64,000 nucleotides of DNA. It comes from Mesorhizobium sp. YIM 152430 (lineage in GTDB: Bacteria > Pseudomonadota > Alphaproteobacteria > Rhizobiales > Rhizobiaceae). This document shows positions 44,992-53,529 of the stretch, one piece after another (the first letter of the stretch is position 1; every line of letters starts with the position of its first letter). Below the pieces are notes generated by a model. It saw only the letters and a list, made by a program, of their open reading frames with translations. It made no database searches and was not told where the DNA came from. The position numbers and the translations under genes were made by a program. The stretch lies in NCBI RefSeq assembly GCF_029210365.1, contig NZ_JARGES010000043.1:248001-312000 (forward strand), in the 5' to 3' direction.

Positions 44992-47397
44992 ATGCCCGAT
45001 ATCTGGCAGCCGCTTTTTGCAAATGTCGCGCTGATCGCCATTGCGCTGCTCGCCTGGGAACGCCTGTCGGATTTCTTCTCTTACCAAGACACATATTGGC
45101 GATCGCTGACATTCGGGGCCGTAATGGGCGCCGGTTCCATTGCCTCTATGGCGATGGCATCCGAAGCCGTGCCGGGCGTGATCTTCGACTTGCGAACTTC
45201 GCTCATTTCGGCGGCGGGGCTTTTTGGCGGAATGCCGGCCGCTCTGGTCAGCGCCGGCCTCGCCTTGGCTTACCGCACCTCGTTGGGGGGTGCCGGCCTC
45301 TTTGCTGGAATGATTTCCATAATTCTGGCCTATGCAGTGGGGCTCATTGCGCACAGCCATACGAGCCATCGATCTTTACGTTTTTCGGACGTCCTGATTG
45401 TTGCCTTCATCGTTCCCATGTGCACGCTTTTGAGTTTTCTGTTTTTGCCTCAGGGCGGAAGGCTGACAATGTTCAGCGAGACAGGGCTGCCGGTGTCGAC
45501 TCTGTCCTTCGCGGCTACCTTGCTCATTTCGTCTGCCCTGTATCGGGATGGCCGCCAGCGTGAACTGACGCGCCGGAACCTCATTTACCGCTCCATGGTG
45601 GATGAATTGCCCGATTGCCTGAACGTCAAGGATCTCAACGGGCGTTTCCTGGCCGCCAATCCACCGACGGCAAGATTGATGCGCGCCGGCTCAGTTGCCG
45701 ATTTGATCGGCAGGACCGACTTCGATTTCTATCCGGCATCGGTCGCCACGATCTTTAGGGACGATGAACAAAAAATCCTCGCCAATGGTGAGGCGCGCCG
45801 CTTCGACCAGCGCATTCATCTTGACGACGGTACCGACGGCTGGCTTTCAACGCTCAAGGCGCCGTTGCGAGACGAAACCGGCCGGATAATTGGTGTCATC
45901 ACGCACAATCGAGACGTCACCGAAGAGAGGCGCAACCAGGAGATCAAGAACGAATTCATCTCCACCGTCAGCCATGAACTACGCACGCCGCTGACCTCCA
46001 TTCGGGGATCGCTTGGTCTCGTCTCGGCCGGCATTGCGGGCGCGCTGCCGCCCAAGGCGGAAAATCTCGTGCGCATCGCCCACACCAACAGCGAGAGGTT
46101 GGTCAGGCTCATCAATGACATTCTCGACATGGAGAAAATCGAGTCGGGGAAGCTGATATTCGACATGCAGCGCCACGCGCTGCGTCCGATCGTTGAACAG
46201 GCCATCGAGGCGGCCAACAACTACATGCCCGATCGCCAGATACGCATCGTTCTCGTCGATGATGCGCCCGGCTCCGTCGTCGACGTCGATTCCGACCGGA
46301 TGCACCAGGTCGTCACGAACCTTTTGTCGAATGCGATCAAGTTCTCGCCGCCGGCGGGCATCGTGCAATTGCGCCTTGCCCATCTCGACAACCACGTGGA
46401 AATCGCCGTCAGCGATCAGGGAGCAGGCATACCACCCGCCTTCCGCGACCGGATTTTCGGCAAGTTCGAACAGGCGGATTCGTCCAACACGCGGGAGAAG
46501 GGTGGCACCGGGCTCGGTTTGAGCATCACCCGAGCACTCGTCCAGAACATGTCGGGCGCGATAGGTTTCGAAACGACCGAGGGCGCCGGCACGACCTTCA
46601 AGGTCACCTTGCCGCTCGCTTCCGACGACACGCTCGCAAAGTCGGGATCGCTCCAGACGCGCGAGGCGACGCGCATCCTCATCTGCGAAGACGACGCGGA
46701 AACCGCATCGATCATCGCGAAGCTTCTTGCAAGGGACGGATACGGGGCGGACCACGCGCCCGACTTCTCGTCGGCGCAGTCGTTGCTGCGCGACCGGACT
46801 TATGCGGCGATTGCGCTCGACATTGACCTCGCCGGCGATTCGGGCGTGCGCCTGTTCAACGAGGTGCGCAATTCGCACCACAACGGCAATATTCCCATCA
46901 TCGTACTGTCTGCGGCTCCCGATGAGGCGCGCAAGTCGCTGAATGGAGCCGCGGTTGGCATCATTGACTGGCTCGCCAAGCCTGTCGACCCCGAGCGTCT
47001 TCACGCTTCGGTCCAGAAGATCGTTGCCGTGCAATCTCGTCATCGCCCCCGCATCCTCCATGTCGAGGACGACCAAGACGTTCTGGAGGTAATGGCGGCC
47101 GGACTGGGCAACGACGTCGTCGTGACGTTCGCACACAATCTTGCCGAAGCTCGCGAGCATTTGGCGAAGCAAAGCTTTGAGTTGGTCATCCTCGACATCG
47201 GATTGCCGGACGGGTCCGGTCTCGATCTTCTCGGCGTCCTCGACGACGCGACACCCGTCATCATCTTTTCCGCGGCGGATCTAGACGGCGCCCTCGCAAA
47301 TAAGGTCAAGTCCGTCATGACGAAGACAAAGAGGTCCGAGATCGACGTGGCGCGCTCCGTACGCGCGATACTTGCAGACCGAACCGAGCGGGGTTGA
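44992..47397 (+). CDS. Hybrid sensor histidine kinase with 5TM-LYT sensor, PAS and two receiver domains
   Basis: The 801-residue protein begins with ~6 transmembrane helices. The section DLRTSLISAAGLFGGMPAAL...YRTSLGGAGLFAGM matches the 5TM module of LytS/YhcK sensors. A PAS domain (~200-310) follows, then HisKA with VSHELRTPLTSIRG (His near 327), and an ATPase domain with NLLSNAIKFSP, DQGAGIPP and GTGLGLSI. Two receivers are near 560-675 (ALDIDLAGDSG, LAKPVD) and 687-795 (ILDIGLPDGSG). It starts the operon that ends with a polysaccharide synthase, so it probably controls it. The ATG at 44992 has AAAGG 8 bases upstream. Confidence 0.9.
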   Translation: MPDIWQPLFANVALIAIALLAWERLSDFFSYQDTYWRSLTFGAVMGAGSIASMAMASEAVPGVIFDLRTSLISAAGLFGGMPAALVSAGLALAYRTSLGGAGLFAGMISIILAYAVGLIAHSHTSHRSLRFSDVLIVAFIVPMCTLLSFLFLPQGGRLTMFSETGLPVSTLSFAATLLISSALYRDGRQRELTRRNLIYRSMVDELPDCLNVKDLNGRFLAANPPTARLMRAGSVADLIGRTDFDFYPASVATIFRDDEQKILANGEARRFDQRIHLDDGTDGWLSTLKAPLRDETGRIIGVITHNRDVTEERRNQEIKNEFISTVSHELRTPLTSIRGSLGLVSAGIAGALPPKAENLVRIAHTNSERLVRLINDILDMEKIESGKLIFDMQRHALRPIVEQAIEAANNYMPDRQIRIVLVDDAPGSVVDVDSDRMHQVVTNLLSNAIKFSPPAGIVQLRLAHLDNHVEIAVSDQGAGIPPAFRDRIFGKFEQADSSNTREKGGTGLGLSITRALVQNMSGAIGFETTEGAGTTFKVTLPLASDDTLAKSGSLQTREATRILICEDDAETASIIAKLLARDGYGADHAPDFSSAQSLLRDRTYAAIALDIDLAGDSGVRLFNEVRNSHHNGNIPIIVLSAAPDEARKSLNGAAVGIIDWLAKPVDPERLHASVQKIVAVQSRHRPRILHVEDDQDVLEVMAAGLGNDVVVTFAHNLAEAREHLAKQSFELVILDIGLPDGSGLDLLGVLDDATPVIIFSAADLDGALANKVKSVMTKTKRSEIDVARSVRAILADRTERG

Positions 47398-47409
47398 ACA
47401 GAGAAATCG

Positions 47410-47790
47410 ATGCCGAAAATCCTCTATGTCGACGACGAGGACGACATTCGCGAAATAGCGGAGATGGCGCTCGGACTCGATCCGAGCTTCGAAATCAGGT
47501 CCGCCGCGTCGGGCAGGGAAGGGCTGGAAGTTGCAAGATGCTTTTCGCCGGATCTGATCATGCTCGACGTCATGATGCCCGGAATGGACGGACCGTCTAC
47601 ATTTTCGGCGGCGCGGGCGGATCCCGATCTTGGCCACGTCCCGGTTGTCTTCATCACGGCCCGCACGCAGACGCATCAGGTCGCGGAACTGATGGCGCTC
47701 GGTGCGCGGGGCGTCATCCCCAAACCGTTCGATCCGATGACACTCGCCGCCCAGGTGTCCCGACTGCTGGATGATGAGGGCAATCGGTGA
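47410..47790 (+). CDS. Stand-alone CheY-like response regulator
   Basis: The 126-residue single receiver domain has the acidic pair VDDEDD at residues 7-12, the phospho-acceptor in IMLDVMMPGMDGP near residue 52, a Thr in VFITARTQ and the conserved Lys in IPKPFDP. There is no output domain. It starts 12 bp after the hybrid kinase and overlaps the next gene as GTGA. It probably relays phosphate from the kinase or binds a membrane partner of the synthase complex; the partner is unknown. Confidence 0.92.
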   Translation: MPKILYVDDEDDIREIAEMALGLDPSFEIRSAASGREGLEVARCFSPDLIMLDVMMPGMDGPSTFSAARADPDLGHVPVVFITARTQTHQVAELMALGARGVIPKPFDPMTLAAQVSRLLDDEGNR

Positions 47791-49388
47791 GATTCACGCC
47801 GCAATTGCCGAGGCTGTTCGCCCTGGCATTGCTGGCGACGTGCTCGGCTGAAACGGTTCAAGCGGGCGAGACGATGGACGAGTTGAGCGCTGTCGACCCA
47901 CCGCCGATCTGGCAGGCCCCGATTTTTTCGCCCGGCCCGGCACCCGACACGATCGCGTTGCAGGGGACGCGTGGGGCGGCGGGCTTCGATCCTCAACTCG
48001 CTTATGTTCCCAAGACCGAGCGTCCGGAGGCAGGCGGTCGCGAGCCGTTGCCATTTCGCGCGGATATCCTGGCCGACGCGACGCCGCGCCCGTTCGGCCG
48101 CGGCGAACGGGTCGAGATCGTGGCGGGGGATCGAATGACGATCGCCTGCACAAAGGGGGATTTTCCCGCGGGCGCTGTCTTCTCGTTTGCCGGCCGCTTT
48201 CCGCAGGAGGCAGCGTTCGAGATCGTAGTCGACGGGCACCTCGAAACCGTCGGTCTGGCTTTGGTGCGCAAAGGTGGTGATGCCAGCCGTCCGGCCGATT
48301 TGATCGGCTCCTACGACCCATCGTCCAACCGCATTTTCGTGCCGGCCGGCGTGGCGACGGGCGATGCCGAACTCGTCCTTCTGTGCCCCACCGGCGGGAC
48401 GCATGTCGAGATCGCCTCCTTGACGCTTGAACCGCGCCGGGTTGCGCGTGATGCGACCCATGGAGCGTGGATTTGGGATGCAGCAGGCTGGCTCGACTGT
48501 CCGGACGCGCTGCTCGAGAAGTTGCGTGCCGCCGGCCTCGATGAAATCTACCTCCAATTGCCGCTCGGCGATTCGACGACGTTCGATCCGTGGACGGACT
48601 TTCTGCGGCATTTCCGTGATGCAGGCGTGCGCATTGTCGCCGTCGAAGGCGACCCGGCAATGGTTCTGGACCATGGCCGTCGCAACGCGGTCCTGAGGGC
48701 GACGAGGCTGGCGGCGTTCCGGCGCGAGCATCCCGGTCTGATCGCAGGCGTGCAATACGACGTCGAGCCCTACCTTCTTGCCGCCCATGCCGCCGATCCC
48801 GAAACGAGCTGGCGCGCCTGGGCGGAGCTGATCGTCGAACTGCGAGGCATTTTCGATGCGCCGGTTTCCGTAGTCGTGCCGTTCTGGATGATGGGCGATC
48901 CAACGGCGAGAACGGCCCTGACGAAAGCTGTCGCTCATGTCGATGATTTGGTCGTCATGGCCTATCGTACTGACTTTGGCGCAATCGAGGACATCTCCGC
49001 GCCCTGGCTCGAATTTGCTGCATCGGAGTCGATCGGTGTCCGGATCGCGCTGGAAAACGGCCCGCTGCCGATCGAGCATCACCGCATCTATCGGCGGGCG
49101 CAAGCAGGCGAGGTCGCGCTGCTCGCCGGGCCGATATCGACGGTCGAGCTTCACCCGGGCCCTGTCCATGAAAGCCCGGGTCGCAAGGTCTACGCGTTCA
49201 GTCACGAGGTCGTGACCGATCCGCTGCGCACCACCTTCGACGGCGATCTCGCCGGCCTGGCGGCGGCGCGCACGCGCCTGACCGAAACCCTCTCGGCCTG
49301 GCCGTACTTTCGCGGGCTGGCTTTTCATGGGTTAATCGCGCTATCAGAATCAACGTCGCATGGCGGATGCGACGCGAGGGACAGATGA
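47787..49388 (+). CDS. Secreted TIM-barrel-like protein (possible glycoside hydrolase)
   Basis: A 533-residue protein with an N-terminal signal sequence (LPRLFALALLATCSAETVQAG), a ~200-residue beta-rich region and then a barrel-like C-terminal half. The latter shows HGAWIWDAAGWLD, LRAAGLDEIYLQLP, GVRIVAVEGDP, GVQYDVEPYLL and DDLVVMAYRTDF. The alternation resembles (beta/alpha)8 hydrolases, and YDVEP recalls the DxE active-site strand of GH18-type enzymes. I do not recognise a named family. The GTG at 47787 overlaps the upstream stop, and its own stop overlaps the next ATG. By position it could cut or modify the polymer made by the GT2 at the end of the operon, as PgaB does in the Pga system (inference). 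Confidence 0.65.
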   Translation: MRFTPQLPRLFALALLATCSAETVQAGETMDELSAVDPPPIWQAPIFSPGPAPDTIALQGTRGAAGFDPQLAYVPKTERPEAGGREPLPFRADILADATPRPFGRGERVEIVAGDRMTIACTKGDFPAGAVFSFAGRFPQEAAFEIVVDGHLETVGLALVRKGGDASRPADLIGSYDPSSNRIFVPAGVATGDAELVLLCPTGGTHVEIASLTLEPRRVARDATHGAWIWDAAGWLDCPDALLEKLRAAGLDEIYLQLPLGDSTTFDPWTDFLRHFRDAGVRIVAVEGDPAMVLDHGRRNAVLRATRLAAFRREHPGLIAGVQYDVEPYLLAAHAADPETSWRAWAELIVELRGIFDAPVSVVVPFWMMGDPTARTALTKAVAHVDDLVVMAYRTDFGAIEDISAPWLEFAASESIGVRIALENGPLPIEHHRIYRRAQAGEVALLAGPISTVELHPGPVHESPGRKVYAFSHEVVTDPLRTTFDGDLAGLAAARTRLTETLSAWPYFRGLAFHGLIALSESTSHGGCDARDR

Positions 49389-49771
49389 GCGATATGAAGA
49401 CGATCCTGGTCTGCGACGATGACCCGTTGCTGATTGAACTGATGGAATTTCGGCTACGTGCAAAGGGTTTCGAGGTCGCTGTTGCCTGCGATGGGGCGGA
49501 AGCGCTGGAGAAGGCGGACGAGGTGCGCCCGGCGGCGATCGTACTCGATGCGATGATGCCGCGCGTGGATGGCTTCGAGGTCCTGAGCCGCCTCAAGGCG
49601 AATACCGCGCTTGCCGACATTCCGCTGATCATGCTGACGGCCCGCAAGTCGGAGACCGACATCGTCTCGGCGCTGGACAAGGGCGCCGACGACTATCTCG
49701 TCAAGCCCTTCATTCCGGATGAACTGATGGCGCGCCTCTCCCGGCTACTCGCCCGGCAAAAGCGCGGCTAG
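49385..49771 (+). CDS. Stand-alone response regulator (second receiver)
   Basis: The 128-residue receiver domain has ILVCDDDPLLIELM, the acceptor Asp in IVLDAMMPRVDGFE, LMLTARKS and DDYLVKPFIPDEL with the conserved Lys. There is no DNA-binding domain. Sequence is more PhoB-receiver-like than the 47410 regulator, so the two are not recent duplicates. It overlaps the TIM-barrel gene by ATGA and precedes the outer-membrane protein gene by 6 bp. Confidence 0.92.
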   Translation: MSDMKTILVCDDDPLLIELMEFRLRAKGFEVAVACDGAEALEKADEVRPAAIVLDAMMPRVDGFEVLSRLKANTALADIPLIMLTARKSETDIVSALDKGADDYLVKPFIPDELMARLSRLLARQKRG

Positions 49772-49777
49772 GCGACC

Positions 49778-50908
49778 ATGCGTCGAATCTCCCGCATCGC
49801 TGCAGCCCTCTTTGCCGGTTCGCTGACTGTGTTGCCGGCCGCCGCGCAAACCGCGTCCGAACTCTACGAAGAAGGTGTCACCGCCCGTCAGGAGCAGCGA
49901 TTTGACGTTGCCATTGTGTCGCTCGAGCGCGCGCTCGCGCTTGAGCCCGGCAATGCGGACGCGCTGGTGCAACTCGGCTTCGCTCGCCTGGGCGCGGGCG
50001 ATACGGCCGGCGCGCGGACGGCCTTCGAGGACGCACTCGCCATCGCGCCGGCCTATTCCGACGCCACCTTTGGCCTCGCGCAGATCGCGTTGCGTGAAGG
50101 CGATGCGGAACGCGCGCGCAGTCTGATCGAACCGCTTGTAGCGGCAAATCCCGACAATGCCGAGTTCCGCGATCTTCAGACATCGGCCGCCGCCGCCAGC
50201 GCATCCGATGCGCGCCGATGGCGTCTCGACATCGGAACGGAAGCGAGCGCACTTTCCGGCGGCCGCTCCTCCTGGACCGACAGCGCGGCGGGCCTGTCCT
50301 ATCGGGCGACCGACCGCACGAGCGTCGGCGGCCGTGTTCGCCACGCACGTCGTTCCGGCGCTGACGACTGGCAGGTCGAGGGACGCATCGATCATCGCCT
50401 GACCGATCGGATCGCCGTCCACGGACTTGCTGCTGCGACGCCCGATGCCGACTTCCTCGCCCGATCGTCTTTCGGCATTGGAGGGACTTGGCGCCTTTTC
50501 GACGGAACGTCCGTGACTGGCCCGGCCATTTTCGGCATCGATTCCCGCTACGACACCTTCGCGCTCGCCAATGTCTGGACCTTTGCGCCGAGCGTCCAGG
50601 TGTTCACAGCCGACGAGCGGTTCGGCTTCACCGCGCGCTGGATTCACGCCGAGGACGACCGCGGCACCGTGGCGGACGGCTTTCTGCTCCGCGCCGACTG
50701 GACCGCGACGGAGCGGCTGCGCCTCTTCGCGGGCTATGCCGACGCACCCGAGATTTCCGACGGTCAACTTGACGAGACCGAGACCGTTTTCGGCGGTCTG
50801 GCTTTCGACGTCACCGACCGGCTGACGCTCACCGGCAGCTATGCGCATGAGCGCCGCGAGACCTTCGATCGCGACACGTTCGGCATCGGGCTCTCGTTGA
50901 GGTTCTGA
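49778..50908 (+). CDS. TPR plus YaiO-type outer-membrane beta-barrel protein
   Basis: The 376-residue protein has a signal peptide (MRRISRIAAALFAGSLTVLP, cut after AAA) and three TPR-like repeats at residues ~25-125 (ASELYEEGVTARQEQRFDVA; ADALVQLGFARLGAGDTAGA; SDATFGLAQIALREGDAERA). A C-terminal region of ~230 residues has alternating amphipathic strands and ends in Phe (GLSLRF), the outer-membrane barrel signature. TPR-plus-barrel is the plan of PgaA, BcsC and AlgK/E exporters. It is therefore the likely outer-membrane export or docking unit for the polymer made by the GT2 gene downstream. The barrel is small compared with PgaA. Confidence 0.8.
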   Translation: MRRISRIAAALFAGSLTVLPAAAQTASELYEEGVTARQEQRFDVAIVSLERALALEPGNADALVQLGFARLGAGDTAGARTAFEDALAIAPAYSDATFGLAQIALREGDAERARSLIEPLVAANPDNAEFRDLQTSAAAASASDARRWRLDIGTEASALSGGRSSWTDSAAGLSYRATDRTSVGGRVRHARRSGADDWQVEGRIDHRLTDRIAVHGLAAATPDADFLARSSFGIGGTWRLFDGTSVTGPAIFGIDSRYDTFALANVWTFAPSVQVFTADERFGFTARWIHAEDDRGTVADGFLLRADWTATERLRLFAGYADAPEISDGQLDETETVFGGLAFDVTDRLTLTGSYAHERRETFDRDTFGIGLSLRF

Positions 50909-50910
50909 TC

Positions 50911-51951
50911 GTGCTCGTTCTGATCTGGACCCTGTCATTGATCCTGAGCGCGATTTCGATCCTCGTCATGGTGATCCTCGTTCTGAGGCGCGTCGTCGCC
51001 GCGCGCCGGGAAGAGCGCGACGCGGAAAGCCGTCGACGCATCATGACCGCGATGATCTGCCTTGCCCACGACAAGGACGTCGACGCGTTCCTGGCGGTTG
51101 CGGCGCAGGCATCGACAAGCGTCACCGCGGATGCGAGTTCGGAATTTCTCGGGCTCGTCCGCGGCGAGGAACGCGAAGCGGTGCTCCAGGCCCTGCTGCG
51201 CGCAGGCCAGCCGGACTTTCTCGAACGCGAATTGAAGCGCGGCGACGAAGTGCGTCGGCTTCATGCGGTCGAACTGATCGCGGCCTACGCGCCCGATGTC
51301 GCGATCGGTCCGCTGCGCGGACGACTGGAGGGGGACCGCTCGCGCGAGGTTCGCATCGCGGCCGCCATCGAACTCGCCAAGATCGGCACCGTGCCGCCGC
51401 TTGGCGAACTTCTCGACCGGATCGGCTACCGCGGACAGCGCTCGCGGCGCCTGGCCGAACTGTTCGGGCTGCTGCCGGAGCAAAGCGCGGCCGAACTGCG
51501 CGACCTGACGCGGCAGCGCGATGCGCCCGGTTTCCTGCGCGCTTCGGCTCTCGAGGCGCTCTGGCGGCGCGATGGGCTCGTCGAGCCGTCGATCTTTGTC
51601 GAGGCGGCCGAAGACAGCGTGCCGGAAGTTGCCGCCGCGTCCTTGCGCGCGCTCGGCCGGATCGGGCAGCGTACCTCTCTGCCGCTGCTCCTGTCGAAGC
51701 TGTACCACCCGGATTGGGAAGTGCGCATGGAGGCGGTCGAGGCCGTCGGGCGGCTCGGCGACCCGGATGCCGCGAAGGCTGTGACCGATCTTCTCGACGA
51801 CGAGCAATGGACCGTTCGCTACAAGGCCGCGCAATCCCTGCTGCGGCTCGGCCCGGTGGGCGAGGCAACCTTGCGCACGGTCGCGCTGGAAGGCACCGCG
51901 CGCAAGCAGCGCACGGCCTCGCTCGTCCTGTCGGAGGGGATGCCGGCATGA
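50911..51951 (+). CDS. Membrane-anchored HEAT-repeat protein
   Basis: The 346-residue protein has one N-terminal transmembrane helix (VLIWTLSLILSAISILVMVILVL) followed by a basic stretch and then HEAT-like helical pairs. Repeats are visible at AVELIAAYAPDVAIGPL, VRIAAAIELAKIGTVPPL, VAAASLRALGRIGQRTSLPLL, VRMEAVEAVGRLGDPDAAKAV and VRYKAAQSLLRLGPVGEATL. The positive-inside rule places the HEAT solenoid in the cytoplasm, where it could scaffold the synthase and the receiver proteins. It starts with GTG 2 bp after the barrel gene and overlaps the GT2 gene by ATGA. The specific function is unknown. Confidence 0.82.
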   Translation: MLVLIWTLSLILSAISILVMVILVLRRVVAARREERDAESRRRIMTAMICLAHDKDVDAFLAVAAQASTSVTADASSEFLGLVRGEEREAVLQALLRAGQPDFLERELKRGDEVRRLHAVELIAAYAPDVAIGPLRGRLEGDRSREVRIAAAIELAKIGTVPPLGELLDRIGYRGQRSRRLAELFGLLPEQSAAELRDLTRQRDAPGFLRASALEALWRRDGLVEPSIFVEAAEDSVPEVAAASLRALGRIGQRTSLPLLLSKLYHPDWEVRMEAVEAVGRLGDPDAAKAVTDLLDDEQWTVRYKAAQSLLRLGPVGEATLRTVALEGTARKQRTASLVLSEGMPA

Positions 51952-53375
51952 TCGAGCCGTGGAGCCCCGCGATCGTCTGGGCCGCGACAATCATCGCATG
52001 GGCGGTCATCGCTCTCGGGCTGGCCCAGACCACCGTCTACCTCGCTCAACTCCTGTTGGCGGCCTACGCCTTGTCCAAGAGGCCCCCGGTCGCGCGCTCG
52101 GCATTGCTTTGGCGCCGCTACGGCGAAGTCGCGCCTCCGATCGCGCTGATCGTTCCGGCCTATAACGAGGAAGTCAACATCGTCGAGAGCGTGCATTCGA
52201 TGCTCGCGCTGGAATATCCGAACTTCGAGGTGATCGTCGTCAATGACGGATCGAAGGACGCCACGCTGGAGCGTCTCGTCGAAGCCTTCGGCCTGCGGCG
52301 CGTCAACCGCCCCTACGAGGAAGCGCTCGCGCACCAGCCCATCCGCGGCATTTATTCGTCACCGATGACGGAGCGGCTATTCGTCGTCGACAAGTCCAAT
52401 GGCGGCAAGGCCGATGCACAGAATGCCGGCATCAACATATGCCGCGCGCCGATCTTCTGCGTCATCGACGGCGACTCGATCCTGGAGCCCGATGCGCTGA
52501 TGCGCGCTGCCCAGCCCTTCATCGACGACCCGGTCCGCGTCATCGCCGTCGGCGGCACGATCCGCGTCGCCAACGGGTCGACTATCGAGAACGGCCGGGT
52601 CACGCAGATTCACCTGCCGCGGCGTCTGCTGCCTCTCTTCCAGGTCGTTGAATATCTCCGCGCTTTCCTGATGGCACGGCTCGCCTGGAGCCGGATCAAC
52701 ACGCTGATGCTGGTCTCCGGCGCCTTCGGCGTGTTCCGGCGTGCCGAGGTGGTCGCGGTCGGAGGTTTCACCAAGGGCTCGCTCGGCGAGGATTTGGACC
52801 TCATCATCAAGCTGCACAGACTGATGATCGATGCCGGACGCGACTATCGGATCGAGTTCATTCCCGAACCGGTATGTTGGACCGAAGCGCCCGAATCTCT
52901 TGCCGTCCTCTCGCGTCAGCGCTCACGCTGGCAGCGCGGAGCGTTGGAGGGCTTCTTCCGGTATCGCTCGATGTTGTTTCGCCCGCGCTATGGCCGCATC
53001 GGCTTCCTCGGCATGGGTCATATCCTGATCGTCGACGTTCTGGGGCCGATCGCCGAGGTGCTGGGCTATGTCCTGATGCCGCTCTTCTGGTTGCTCGGCA
53101 TCTTGTCGTGGCACTATTTTCTCGCCTTCACCGCGCTCGTCTTCACCTATGGCATCGTCATCAGCGTCTGTTCGCTGATCCTGGAGGAAGCCGAACTCCA
53201 GCGCTTCCCTCGTGCTCGCGATCTTGCAATCCTGACCATTGCGGCGATTGTCGAGAATTTCGGCTATCGCCAGCTCAACAATATCTGGCGCATCAAGGGG
53301 TATTGGCAGTTCCTGCGCCAGGATAACAATTGGGGCGAGATGACCCGCACAGGCATTGCCAGGAAGGACGGCTAA
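51948..53375 (+). CDS. Processive GT2 polysaccharide synthase (PgaC/hyaluronan-synthase-like)
   Basis: The 475-residue membrane glycosyltransferase has one or two N-terminal helices, a GT2 domain and four or so C-terminal helices. Catalytic motifs are complete: IVPAYNEE, VVNDGSKD near residue 97, VIDGDSIL near 173, GEDLDL near 279 and QRSRW (QxxRW, processive synthase mark) near 323. Such enzymes polymerise and extrude beta-linked polymers. The ATG at 51948 overlaps the HEAT gene stop, and the gene ends 57 bp before a strong terminator. It has no PilZ domain, so activation may instead come through the receiver and HEAT proteins of the operon. Confidence 0.92.
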   Translation: MIEPWSPAIVWAATIIAWAVIALGLAQTTVYLAQLLLAAYALSKRPPVARSALLWRRYGEVAPPIALIVPAYNEEVNIVESVHSMLALEYPNFEVIVVNDGSKDATLERLVEAFGLRRVNRPYEEALAHQPIRGIYSSPMTERLFVVDKSNGGKADAQNAGINICRAPIFCVIDGDSILEPDALMRAAQPFIDDPVRVIAVGGTIRVANGSTIENGRVTQIHLPRRLLPLFQVVEYLRAFLMARLAWSRINTLMLVSGAFGVFRRAEVVAVGGFTKGSLGEDLDLIIKLHRLMIDAGRDYRIEFIPEPVCWTEAPESLAVLSRQRSRWQRGALEGFFRYRSMLFRPRYGRIGFLGMGHILIVDVLGPIAEVLGYVLMPLFWLLGILSWHYFLAFTALVFTYGIVISVCSLILEEAELQRFPRARDLAILTIAAIVENFGYRQLNNIWRIKGYWQFLRQDNNWGEMTRTGIARKDG

Positions 53376-53431
53376 GCGGTTCACTGACCGTTCTTTGGGT
53401 AGGTCCTTACTTTCGCAACCTGTATCAATCC

Positions 53432-53455
53432 CACCGGTGCGCCGGTGATTTTTTT
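53432..53455 (+). terminator. Rho-independent terminator of the GT2 synthase operon
   Basis: A perfect 6-bp GC-rich stem CACCGG-TGCG-CCGGTG (53432-53447) is followed by A and seven Ts (53449-53455). It lies 56 bp after the GT2 stop and marks the end of the operon starting at 44992. On the other strand it has no T-run, so it does not serve copA. Confidence 0.9.
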
Positions 53456-53529
53456 ACAACGAAGAGCATTGCGTATACGAACGTCTCACGGCGCTGCTTG
53501 AATCGCCGTTAGATTGGAGCCGCGGCGTT

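Noticed and set aside
47676-49328. A 550-codon minus-strand frame opposite the secreted barrel gene
   Set aside because: Low-complexity, Arg-rich translation without motifs; the plus-strand gene has a signal peptide and overlaps both neighbours in operon fashion.
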